Below are positions 1-10,499 of a stretch of DNA of 64,000 bases, in pieces. The notes beneath the pieces are model-generated. The model saw only the letters and a list, made by a program, of their open reading frames with translations. It was not told the DNA's origin and made no database searches. Within the stretch, counting starts at the first letter, position 1; every line of letters starts with the position of its first letter. This DNA comes from Isoetes taiwanensis (taxonomy: Eukaryota > Streptophyta > Lycopodiopsida > Isoetales > Isoetaceae), in the NCBI GenBank assembly GCA_021234155.1, contig JAJEKV010000560.1, positions 62,001 to 126,000 of the forward strand, in the 5' to 3' direction. The translations under genes and the position numbers were made by a program.

Positions 1-1247
1 CGGCATGGATTTCCTATCCTTACATTTGTTGATACTCCCGGTGCATACTGTGTACAAGACATATGGTTTTATTATTGGTCATACTTGAGAATAGTATTTT
101 TTTTTACCCCGAACTTTGAATGCAGGAATGACATGAAATTTTTGCGTGTTCCTTTTGAAGTATGGCTCAACGGGATAAAGACCTTATGCAATAAGGGCTT
201 GCCAATGCTTCCAATGCAATGGCAAGCACATTTCGCTTTGTGGAATGCGAAGGCAATGGCAAGAACATTCGTTTTGTGGAATGCAAATGCGTTTATGTTT
301 GAGATTGGTGGAGGCCTCACACACTAATACTTATTTGGAGGAGCATCAACAAGGTTGTTGTTATCCCTTCGAAGGATTCATGTTTCTCTCGGATCTTGAG
401 AACATCTGCAGGGAAAGTTTGTTGCTAAGGTATAGCCACGACTTCTTGCATTTTCCCTCCATATCAGATTTGTGCATGGCAAACATTGAAGTTTGTGCTT
501 TACATGATTCTATTTGTATCTACTTAATCTAGCTAGCGATTTTTGTGCTTCTTGATCTTGGTTGTTTAAAACTTTTGCTCCAAGCCTGCTCTCGGTCATT
601 TTTGCTCTTGCTAGAGGCTTGTAGACATAACATAGGTGCAAGGCCTCACACACTAATAACTTATTTGGAGGAGCATCGACAAGGTTGTTGTTATCCCTTG
701 AATCTTTGGTGGAACATAGGGATTCATGTTTCTCGGATCTTGAACATCTTCGCAAGAAAGTTTCTTGCTAAGGTATAGCCACGACTTCTTGCATTTTCCC
801 CTCCATATCGACCAGGCGGCAAACATTGAAGTTTGTGCTTTTGCTACATGATTCTATTTGTATCTACTTAATCTAGCTAGCAAACTTGTGCTTCCCTTAT
901 CTTGGTTGTTTAAAACTTTTGCTTCAAGCCTGCTCTTGTCATATTATTTTTGCAAAAAATAATGCCATGGGTGCTCATGTTTTTGGAAAAGGATGTCCTG
1001 AAGACAAGTTCAGAACATGTGGTTCTACCAAGGAACATTGATGACCAATTTGGAGATGTAAATGTGGTATTTCCTAGCAATTCAATGCAAAAGAAAAGAT
1101 GAGATTCAAATACATCGATCATTTTTGAGCTTGCCTTCGGACTTCCTTGGTGAGCTATATAGTGATGATAAGGCACCGAACATTGGCAGATTTCTTTACA
1201 TGCAGCCCCTCGAAGCTTGTGCGGCTATCCTTTGGAGGACAAACTAA
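1..1247 (+). pseudogene. Acetyl-CoA carboxylase carboxyltransferase alpha (plastid CAC3/accA-type) relic
   Basis: Two pieces of the alpha carboxyltransferase of heteromeric acetyl-CoA carboxylase, which makes malonyl-CoA for plastid fatty acid synthesis, lie in the right order on one strand. Bases 1-48 read HGFPILTFVDTPGAY, close to the family motif H-G-x-P-I-x-T-F-x-D-T-P-G-A-Y. About 1208-1237 read LEACAAILWR, close to the family's PEACAAILWK. The first piece is cut by the window edge. The strongly conserved glycine-rich GEGGSGGALAIG stretch expected between them is not visible in any frame. That gap instead holds a tandem duplication, the two pieces are in different frames, and the second stops three codons after the motif. 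I read it as a decayed copy rather than a gene with introns. If the missing exons lie elsewhere, a split functional gene is the alternative. Confidence 0.55.
313..953. repeat. Tandem duplication, two copies about 329 bp apart
   Basis: Copy A (about 313-617) and copy B (about 642-953) both begin GGCCTCACACACTAAT and run through shared blocks such as TTGGAGGAGCATC and AAGGTATAGCCACGACTTC. They end near TTGTTTAAAACTTTTGCT. They differ by small indels and substitutions, so the event is not recent. The duplication lies inside the interval between the two carboxyltransferase alpha pieces and carries no convincing coding sequence. Confidence 0.85.
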
Positions 1248-1899
1248 TGATTCACCACCTCATATTAGAGCATGTTAATAAACGCCCGCGTGGAGTATGG
1301 CAATTTTCGCTTTTGATGCAATTTTCGCCGTAGATACCTTGTGAAGTGCCATCCGCCCACAAGAAATGCGTATTTAACGAGGAAGATATAAGCTTGGAGA
1401 CACCGCAAAATACTCTTCGAACGTTCTATAAAGAACCCACTTTTTGATATGAATAATGGCTTTTGTTGGATTTGTAGACCAACTATGTTGTTGTTCATGC
1501 GACTTATTGTTACACATAATATCGTACTGTACTAAAATTATCCGTACATATTCTATAATAGAAGATAAGCAAGATTTATTCACCGTTTCTACGATGAACT
1601 ACGCAGACCGATAATGTGAGGTCATTTTTGTGGTAAAAATTCATTCTTGGTACTTCTCTCCTTGCATTATTATTGTTCTTTATTTCGATACCCCTCTTGA
1701 TCCTGCTCCAATTCTACTACCACAATTATTTCCCTAATGCTTGGGGATGTTGCAAGTCGCTAATCGTAATAGACTGGCCGCTAAGATGGCTTAATAAATT
1801 CTCGCTTTGTAGCATTTTAAAAGTACAACATTTTGATTCTTGTCCACCTACTCTATACTTATAAAACTATTGACTTGTTTTATAGGATGCACAAATGAG

Positions 1900-2445
1900 A
1901 TGAGCCCAACAGATAGGCAAAATGTTGTATTAAGGACCTGTGATGCTTGGAGGAAAGACTCTTGCCACATATGCGGTGAAGGTGGCAAGAGATGTTAGAT
2001 GCTCGGTACCAAAAATATGATCCTTTCTGCGTGGTATCTTCTCGAGTTTACATGTGAATGTTTGTTGTGAAGGTTATTTTCATACCGAACTACAATGTGG
2101 CTATTTTATCTCATTGCCGATGAGAACAAGCAACATGAAATTTGTGTTGATGGTAGTTGGATCATTGGAACTCGTGATGGTGCAAATGTTGAGTTGAAAT
2201 ATGGAAAGAAGAAGGAAAGAGAACTTATTGTTCCAAACTTGAGGCAAGCTCATTCATTATTTTTCGATTAAATTAAAACAAATCCGTCCCACGATCTATG
2301 CTTTGAAGAGTTGAAGAAGTAAAGTCCTTGGAGACTTTGATCACGAACCTCTATTTTCTAGCTTAGAAGGAAACACTTGGGAAAAGGAAAGGGTGGTAAT
2401 TTCTTGGTAGGATGTTTATTCCCAAATTACCTTATGTGCAGGCGA
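1900..2445 (+). pseudogene. Alpha-glucan (starch/glycogen) phosphorylase relic
   Basis: Phosphorylase releases glucose-1-phosphate from alpha-1,4-glucans using pyridoxal phosphate. Five conserved blocks of its C-terminal half follow in the correct order but in shifting frames. They are MLGGKTLATYAVK (about 1943-1980; family FGGKAFATY), KVIFIPNYNVA (2070-2102; family VVFVPNYNVS), TSNMKFVL (about 2128-2150), GSWIIGTRDGANVE (about 2152-2193; family IGTLDGANVE) and SLEGNTW plus GNFLVGCLFPNYLMC (2360-2440; family SLEGN and YFLVGxDFPSYxxC). Frameshifts fall between TSNMKFVL and GSWIIGT and again before GNFLVG, and stops interrupt the rest. The blocks are closely packed, as in a processed or intron-poor copy. 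It cannot make a full enzyme. Identification is firm from motif order; whether the parent was the plastid or cytosolic form cannot be told. Confidence 0.78.
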
Positions 2446-2480
2446 ACATGGATGAAACAGTCTAGGGCAGCGATTTGACT

Positions 2481-5400
2481 TGTAGATGTCATTTTCACAT
2501 TTCCTCCAAGTTTTCAAATTATCTTACCCACTAGGTTTGGTTGTATAGCTGATTTTGTATATGGGCAATTGGAGGTTTTAAATGTATGGTCTCTTTAATG
2601 TAATTCAGAGGAGAAATATCATGACAACATGGAACTCTCACTTGTAGATGTTGCCATCTAAAACTTTCACATGATTGGAGGCAACGTTTGTACTTAATAA
2701 CAAGTGGTCGAGACTATTAAGATGAAATGAGATACATACAATACTACATTCCGATGAACAATATTCTGTTCAAATAAAACACGGTATCTCCTTATCCTGG
2801 ACATGATTTCCACTTTCACTGAACCGTCCAAGTTTGCTCTTAATGTTGGTATATTTATCTCGTGGTTTACCAAGCTCAAGGTATCATGCATGTTGACTTT
2901 TCACAGCTATTGTTTTGACATCTTCCATTTTAATGGTTTCATACATGCTACCATCTATCTTACCAACATAGACAAAGATAGCCTTTGTTATCTAAGGAGC
3001 CTTTGAGTAGTTTCCCATGAGCCCAAAACCAGAATGAAAAGTGAGGTGAGATGGAGATGTTGAGTGTTTCCATGAAGTCACGTGAAATTCTTCTTGATCT
3101 TTTGCATTATAAATGGCACCTAAATATACAAGTCTTTGCTATTTGATGCGTTTGTTTTAGTCATTGCACCTAATTGTTGATGATTTTACCTATTACAATT
3201 ATTTATAATAATATCTTTACACCATAGCCCTAGCACATGGTTTCAAATGTTACCCGTAGTTCTTTAGATATTACATCCTTATTTTGATGTTCTTACCTAT
3301 TACGATAATTTCTAATAACATCTTTACATCATAGCCCTAACACATGGTTTCAAATGTTACCTTCTTGTGGGCCATGCAGATTTCTATAAAATCGGATTTA
3401 TTAATTTAAATCGCAAGGATGACCCAATCCTCTTGCAAGAGGTTTTTTTTTTCTTTTTTCTTTTTTTTTTTGGGGGAGGGAGGTCAACTCTTATTCAAAT
3501 ACATGATTGAGACATTGTGATCTATAAGATTGGCCTTTGCTTTCTAAAGAGTAACAAGGAGATTATTGTATAACCTATAGATATGATTGATATCACATTC
3601 TAATCAATCATTAAACGTTCATTTGCACAACATTCTAGGATTAAGATCCCTTTCCTTTTTACCACCACGAGAACATTTGCCTATAAATTATGCGATGTAA
3701 AGAAAGCCACACTTATTTGGGCACTTTTTCTAGTATATATATAATAAGATTTCCTAATTATTACAATGCACAGATCAGAAATTGGATTCTGCTTTTGCTG
3801 CTCCTCATTGACTCCAGTAATTAGAAACATACGCATCAAAGTACTCAAGACAGGGCTAGCATGAGCATGAGCCTGTTCCTACTTAAATTTGTTTTGAATA
3901 AGGATTGTGAAACAAATATATATACCTTTGCTTTAAAAGGATCTTTCAAAGCACTAATAACAAACATCTGGAAAAGAAAAAAATTTATCACTTGCTCCAT
4001 TCCATAGCTTTAGAGAACCTACACATTACAACAGCATGATAAAAATACAACACATGATTAAATCAACTTATGCTACCTTACCTACCATGCACGAAAAGTA
4101 GACAAATATTCTTCCTATAAGGAATGCAGAAACGACTTTATTCATTTATTGTTGGTTCTCAAAACTTGAAATGTAAGATCCCTACAATAGAATAATGTCA
4201 AAAATGATGGTAACTACACTTATACAAACGCACAAAACAAAGGCTCCTTAGGGTTAACCACAAATTAGAAAACTTATTCTCATACACTATTCTGTTACCT
4301 ACTTAGACCTATCTCCAATAAATAGAAATCCTGAAGAGTGACTGCAGATGTGCACATTCAAGAAATAGAAGCAAAGCATGATTCAACTGTTCTTGTAGCC
4401 ATAGCAGTGAATAAGTGAAGAAATCTGAAACATTCGCAAAAAGACTTTAAGGCAAGGCAAGAATTAAGGTTCAGAAGAAGCCTACATCGAAAATAGTTTA
4501 TAGTTTAGCATGTGCAATCCACGACCTGATTTGTAAGATCTCATGGTGTTTGCAAGAAGCTTCTTCACAGTGATGATTCGAAACCTCAAGGTCCAAAACC
4601 ATACAACATTTTTTTGATTCTTTTCTTAACACTACAAATGAGAAATCTGAATACTCCAAAGGTACATAGTTTTACAAGGCACATACATCTGTAGGATCAG
4701 GAGAAATAAAAGAATGATTTTGTACCTGCCACCTTACTTTGATGCTGTTAAGATCATCCAAAAATATTCCGACCACAAAATCTAACTTGCAATATACCAA
4801 AGGATCATAAATCTATTTGATCTGCTTACATAAATTTTTAGGTGTGTCAGATGTATCGGATCCAATCTTTCATAAGACATCACGACTATCAACAATGCAA
4901 TCCCAAAGACAATATGAGAACACCATAACTTAAAAGACAAAGCTTTCCATTATAGATTTGTAACCAGTCATTAGTCATAGCTTCAAATATCCCATGCATC
5001 CCAGTGAGCAAACAGAATTGGTGCAAGGAAGAGTTGTGAGCTGGATAAACCTGCTGCGCACCCGATCTTTGCTTTAGATTCACTGATTGGGCTGTGGGTG
5101 TGATATCTAACTGTTGGTGTGAATGGAAAAAGGTCCTGCCAGATAAATGGCATATACATAGGCTCAGATAAATTTAGGTTCAGATTTGTCGGCTAGGGTC
5201 AAGGAAAGGGCTACGAATCCGGCTTCACCAGGCCCATTAAAATCATTTAATCCATGGTCTACGGTTCAATCTAAATTTGAGAAACAGGATGCAGCTCCAT
5301 CACCACAAAAAAATGCTAAGAGTCCTGGAAAAGGAACGAGACTTGCCTGACTCCGAGAAAGAAAGAAAGATTAAGGAATATTAATGTTGAAATTTGTGCA

Positions 5401-6110
5401 AATGTTTCTGAGCCTGGATGAAAATGCAGAAAATGTGAATATATGCGATGAAGTATGGTGCTATAACCAGTACATATGTGAACATGGTCATCTCCATTTG
5501 GCCACTTACTATCTTGATAGCAGAACCATGAAAAAACAATAACATTTTTTTCTGTGTTTGAAAGGCAAAAGAGAATACCCCAATGTAAGTAAAAATTGAA
5601 CCGACATCAACTTGTTTAAAGTGAACAATCGTGCAACCCATCGTGCACATATCCCGCCTTCTTTCTCGTCGTCCTTTGCCCCTTCTTCTACTCCCCTCCA
5701 ACCACCTAACCTTGCCCCCAAGCCTGCCCTACTCCTAGTTCAGTTAGTCATTTTAATACACAGAGGCATCCTATAATCAAAGACAAATTCTATGCAATGA
5801 TGTAAATGGCCATGAAGTAGCGAGTGAAATTTCTAGATAATTATGAAGACTGTAGAAAGTGAAACTTCTGGATAATCCCTACTGAACATCTAAGGAAAAG
5901 TAATGGAGACAGAGTCACTTTTAGCAAACAAGAGAGAAATGCATCTTCAATGCCTAGTTATCTTGCCAATACTTTGTTCTGCTTGGGTACACTTGGCTTT
6001 CCTCATGGATAAGCAAAATGGAAGTGTACATTATGAGAAGTGGACTTGGGAGTAATTGCAATTGCATCCACATTCGTTAAGCAGGGCATTGCATGCACAA
6101 TGGTTAGATC
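2481..6110. other. Gene-free AT-rich stretch
   Basis: No ORF with recognisable protein motifs, no RNA gene and no element boundary could be supported. It contains one direct duplication (listed separately) and a T-rich tract near 3445-3471. Several short minus-strand ORFs (for example 4889-5083 and 5381-5701) have no recognisable motif and look like chance. Confidence 0.5.
3172..3361. repeat. Direct duplication of about 80 bp
   Basis: Copy one (about 3172-3253) and copy two (about 3281-3361) share TTACCTATTAC, ACATCTTTACA-like and CATAGCCCTA blocks and both end in ACATGGTTTCAAATGTTACC. The period is about 109 bp. Non-coding. Confidence 0.8.
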
Positions 6111-6647
6111 TTTCGGGCCGATATGGTGGTGCTTTCGGGAGCGGTTCCAGCCCAACGATACGGAATTAATACTAGTAATTAATTTGTCAAGGTTGGTAGT
6201 TAGTGATTTAAAGCTATATGAACCATTGAAAGTTAAAATCTAAAATATTAAAGGGTGGCTGATAACGGGTCGTGGACCCTTCAGCAAAAATATCCCGGAA
6301 TCATATCAGACTTCCGGATCTGGGAAAAAGGGGATCGATCCAGCTTGGAAATAGGTCGATCTGTGCTTACATATGCAACTGTTTCTCTTATTTCTGGCAT
6401 AGAATCTTCAGTTGAGTCATTAGCGTAGACATCTGCCTTGCCTGCAGTCAGAGTTGATGAATTTGTATCTTAAGTTAATTTATTGGATGCGGTTGTGGAA
6501 GCAAGATAACGATTTCTTGACGTGATAGCCTGAGCCCAGTTGGGTGGAGAGCATAAGCCGTGAGATTTGGATCTTGTAAATTGCTTGTTAATAGATTTTC
6601 TTTTCTTGACACTCATTTTGTAATAAACCTTGCATTCGTATCAATTT

Positions 6648-6659
6648 TGGTATCAGAGC
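6648..6659 (+). promoter_or_regulatory. Primer-binding site (initiator Met-tRNA)
   Basis: TGGTATCAGAGC, the standard plant LTR-retrotransposon minus-strand priming site, placed a few bases after the inferred 5' LTR end. Confidence 0.85.
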
Positions 6660-6909
6660 ATCTTGATTCTGAAAGCCTCTGGACAATGTCTACCAATCGC
6701 TTCGTACATGATCATCAGTATACCTAGGCTATGAGCAATGCCAGCTACATAGCAGACCAAATGGCTATTCCTCCTTCTACCAATCCTGCAGAGCGTCAAA
6801 GGCAACTGGAATACGTATGCGGCATTTAAATTTTACGAGCCTTACGGTGCAAGCGAATGTACGGTAAATCCACCCGGTTGCCTCGGGAATCCTCTTGTAA
6901 ATGGTTAGA

Positions 6910-7640
6910 AAAAGTTGCAGGATTGCCTACTTTCTCCGGTGAAAAGAGAAACCCGCCCACTGTCTTTGGATTCCTTTCTACATGAGAAAGTTATTTTGAA
7001 TTAGTAAAAGCTACAGAAAAGCAGAAGTTGTAGGCCATGGATAAATATCTGACAGACATGGCAAGAACATGGTGGCAGGGAAGAAAAAGAATGGACCCAA
7101 AGATTTTGACATGGAAGACCTTCAAAGAAGCTTTTGAAGGTTACATTTTGGTAGCTAATTACCATAATGATGTCAAACGAGAATGGGATTTATTCAAGCA
7201 AGGCGACAATACACATCGAAATTTCAGTATTTGTCCACTCAAATGGATGGGTTAAGTGAGAAGGAATTGTTACGTAAATATATAGCGGGACTCAAAAATT
7301 CCTTGTATGCAGAACTATGCTTTATAGATCCTCGGACTTTGGAAGAAGCAACAAAGAAAGTTATAGGCTGCAGAAAGGAAGTTAAATTCTGATTTTATAA
7401 ACTGCAGTATATGGGAAGGGTACCCTGAGGACAAAGACAATGACAAGACAAGCACTGAAAAAGCGAGCAATAGCAAAAATTCAGACAAGGGAAATAAAAG
7501 GTCTAGAGCAAGTGTGGGTGATAATCAAGATCAAGTTCAGAAAACAAAGTGGGATAATCGGTCGGCAGATCTTCATTCAAGAAAAGTGGGTGCTATTACT
7601 GCGAAGGACCACATCTTAAGGTAGACTACCCGAAGTTAAA
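6910..7640 (+). pseudogene. gag of Ty3/gypsy element, frameshifted
   Basis: The retrotransposon gag polyprotein would form the virus-like particle and bind element RNA. The reading begins around 6910 with GLPTFSG and continues through a retrotransposon gag domain (ARTWWQ, WKTFKEAFEG, YHNDVKREWDLFKQGDNT; 7037-7213). It then shifts frame near 7213-7225 to continue YLSTQMDGLSEKELLRKYIAGLK (to about 7390). A zinc-knuckle follows at 7591-7635, CYYCEGPHLKVDYPK. In this gypsy type the pattern is C-x2-C-x3-H-x4-C, and here the last cysteine is replaced by tyrosine. In-frame stops occur upstream of 7037. The loss of both frame and a zinc ligand makes it non-functional. Confidence 0.78.
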
Positions 7641-8205
7641 TGCAAAAAGAGATCAGAATGGTCGGGGAAATCGGGAGGAACGAAGGGAATCAGGCAGAGC
7701 TTAGTATAGATCAAATCCCTCGTTCAGGCCGGACCTTGGCCCAAATGACCAATTTGGAAGAGCAACCGGTGACCAAGTGCCAAAACAAATAAACAAGTAA
7801 GTTTAACCGACGAAGTGCAAAAGGAAAAGGAGAAACTTCAAATTGCCTATTTGAAATAGGTTGCTAAACGGTAGTTTCATGAAGGAGAATAGGGTGCAGC
7901 ATAGATGTTAGTTTCATTGTTTATTATTAAAGTATATAAGGAAAAAAACTTTTAGCCTTAAGTTTGGATGAATTTTTAGCCTAAAGGGGCTGGACTTGAA
8001 TATTTCTGATTGTGGACTCAATAAGGGTTGCAACCATGGATTTGGTTGTGGTAGATATTTCTAGTTGAGGATTCAACTAGGGTTGAAGCCATGGACTTGG
8101 TTGTGTCAAATTTGCCATATAATTCCTTGGTCGAGGGCGATCAATCCCGGAAGGGGAGGAATTGATATGGTGGTGCTTTGGGGGCGGTTCAGCCCAACGC
8201 AGCAG

Positions 8206-9350
8206 GTGCACATCCGGGCAAAATCCTTGCGGCTGGTGCCACACGCATCAAAAATCAGCGGAGGAAGGCTCCTTGAACGCTTGAAGATACTTAATCCGAT
8301 GGTCTAAAATTCAACCAAAAATATGGTGGCGGCAAAATTACAACAGTTCAAATCAATGCACTCCATCTTTGTGCATGGGTGCCCATCTATCATTGCCCTC
8401 TATTTTTTGCGTTTGAAAAACAGTTTGGACTTACGATTCAAGGAGGTTCTGATGGCGGATCATGGGCTCCGGTGAAGCGAATCATATAGCCTGAGGTGGG
8501 CGGATCATGGGCAGTTTTCCAGGTGGTAGATGGGCGGATGCACGGATTATGGAGACCCTCCCTATGCATCGGGCAAAGAAAGAAACTTAAAAAAGTCAGA
8601 TCTTTGTATAGTACCAAATACCAAGCCTGGCAAACCCATTTGCAAATATTAAGAAAAAGGCCAAGCACATTTCCTTCATCTAGGAACATTCCCAATCCTT
8701 GGCACTCGTGTACGCAGTGAATCCCTATATAGGAGGAGAGATGCTGCATGCAAATCAAAATAGATTCACCTGAACCTAAATAAAAGCTAAGCATAAAATC
8801 AAATCTATATGGGAAGTTCACATTTAGAAATATAGCATCAGACATGAAGTTTCAAAAACGTGCTCCATATCTTGTATCTCTGGCAAACTTTGGAAGTATG
8901 GAATGACCAAACAAGCACTCAACTTTAATCACAGCCGTAATTTCTGTATGACAAATATCACAAAAGGGAAAACAACCCATATCATTTAAAACAAACCCCA
9001 GCTCTTATCTTTGCTATTATTGAAGCAAATAATTCCTTTCCGTTGCTATACTTCAAATTCATTAAATAGCACCATTTGTTGGGAAACGTGGAGATTCAAC
9101 TTTCATAAGTAGCAGGGAATGCTCTTCCGTTCAGAGTATGGTACAAAATGCAAAGCCAACAGTGAAGACAAACAGATGACATAGAGGTAAGAGAACCATA
9201 AGTAACCAGAAAAAAACAAGGTTAAACCAAAGAAACATGATTCCAATATAGTTAAGTCATAGAGTACCCCCCCACAATTACTTCTGGAGATTAACAAAGG
9301 TATATTACATGACCGTAGAAAAATAAAGAAAATCAAAGAATCAGAAATAC
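8206..9350. other. Stretch without a supported gene
   Basis: Downstream of the gypsy relic nothing identifiable is seen. The 14-bp string GGCGGATCATGGGC occurs twice near 8455-8512. A 135-codon minus-strand ORF (8438-8845) has no recognisable motif and contains low-similarity hydrophobic residues only; I do not call it. Confidence 0.4.
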
Positions 9351-9444
9351 CTCATAGTCCTTGCCACCACCATCTGAATTGTCAAATTCTCCGATATATA
9401 AACCTGTAAGATCGCAGCCAACCATTACCGATGATGTGTCTAAC
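9351..9444 (-). CDS. Candidate internal exon of an unidentified gene
   Basis: On the minus strand a pyrimidine-leaning tract ends in TGTGCAG, followed by 94 bases open in one frame and then a donor GAG|GTATTTC. The frame reads LDTSSVMVGCDLTGLYIGEF and then DNSDGGGKDYE, a soluble-looking peptide with a glycine run. One base completes the preceding codon and the exon ends on a codon boundary. I do not recognise the protein, and I could not find flanking exons with confidence, so the gene (if real) is incomplete here. It could extend to lower coordinates, into the apparently empty 2.5-6.1 kb stretch, or be a fossil exon. Confidence 0.3.
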
Positions 9445-9887
9445 CTGCACAGAATTGTTTTGAAGACATGAGAGAAATTTCAATTACATAGGAGACATCA
9501 AATTAATGCTCAATTCTTTGTGGGCCAAAGGATAGAAGGAAGGGGCAAAAATGGACTCATCTGCCCTATAACCTCTGCATGTGCACAAAGGGAAAATGAC
9601 ATTCCCAAAGGAATCAAGATGATAAAAGATTAAACACATGGCGATCAATGAGTGAGAAGCAAGATGGCAGAACGGAACTTCCAAGAGAAAACCAACATCA
9701 AATAACTTGATTTTGGGCTCTGGCAATGGCACAATTGATTGGGAGCTAGGTTAGCTTGAGCAGCGCAAGGCACTGAAGTAGGGCATAAAATCCATACCGA
9801 TTTGCGCAAAGATAAGGACTGGCCTCTAACTAAATCAACAAAAATATGAGTCTTTCCTAACCTGGCTGAAATTGACAATGCAAATGT

Positions 9888-10049
9888 CTAATCTGCAGCT
9901 TCGGAGCTGATTTTTCCAAGATCGGAAATTGATAGCTTGAACAATAAAGCTGCTATGCATAGTAGAACGCCCAGAACTGGCTTGATTATCTCAAAGACCG
10001 CCGTTTCTTTTGCAGCCAAACAGATCTGTAGACAAAACCCTTGCCGCAT
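9888..10049 (-). CDS. Candidate 53-aa single-pass membrane micro-ORF
   Basis: An ATG at 10049 opens 53 codons ending in TAG at 9888. Residues about 20-41 form one hydrophobic segment (IIKPVLGVLLCIAALLFKL) flanked by charged residues, as in a single transmembrane helix. The bases before codon 9 (CTACAG) also resemble a splice acceptor, so this may instead be the last exon of a longer gene. Function is unknown. It lies about 450 bp past the stop of the PPR gene on the same strand and could belong to that gene's 3' region by chance. Codon content cannot be tested here. Confidence 0.22.
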   Translation of the reverse strand: MRQGFCLQICLAAKETAVFEIIKPVLGVLLCIAALLFKLSISDLGKISSEAAD

Positions 10050-10499
10050 GAAGATAGACCGAGATGAATCTTTGCGTTGCTATATCAACCTCTGTCGGGC
10101 TCCATAAATCGCATACCCAGAATGTCACTGGAAGAACCAATTTCGAAGACCCTGAAGCACAGATGAAAGAATAAAGTGTCCTGCAAGGGGGAGAGAGAAC
10201 ACTGCATGCGGCATTATGTGCATTTCCCTGGCACAGAAACCAACACCCTCCCATTTTAATCTCTTACCCTTTGAGCCTGGAACATTTTTTGAAGTTTTTG
10301 CTAATAACAATTCCTCATCCCATCTTTGGGAATGTAAAAGCCCCCATAGCTACTAAATTAGGGTGATCATCTTTGAGAGCATTGGAGCAGATTGACGGCA
10401 GTCCCTTTTCCAGCATCAAAGGGTAGTTGTGCTTACATAGCATGGCAAAATAGGATCAACCATCATGTACAAAAATCATGTCTCCTACTGGATAAATCA

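Larger units (their letters stand above)
6119..8205 (+). mobile_element. Deleted Ty3/gypsy LTR retrotransposon
   Basis: A 5' LTR begins near 6119 with GATATGGTGGTGCTTTCGGG. It ends close to 6643, just before a perfect plant primer-binding site for initiator Met-tRNA (TGGTATCAGAGC, 6648-6659). A purine-rich tract (GGAAGGGGAGGA, 8149-8160) is followed at 8163 by TGATATGGTGGTGCTTTGGG, the start of the 3' LTR. The two LTR starts match for only about 38 bp and then differ, so the 3' LTR is truncated or rearranged. The interior of about 1.5 kb holds a broken gag and no protease, reverse transcriptase or integrase, so pol has been deleted or was never present. Just before the purine tract, two related blocks of about 50 bp (8010-8105) repeat the motif CATGGAxTTGGTTGTG. 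Confidence 0.72.
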
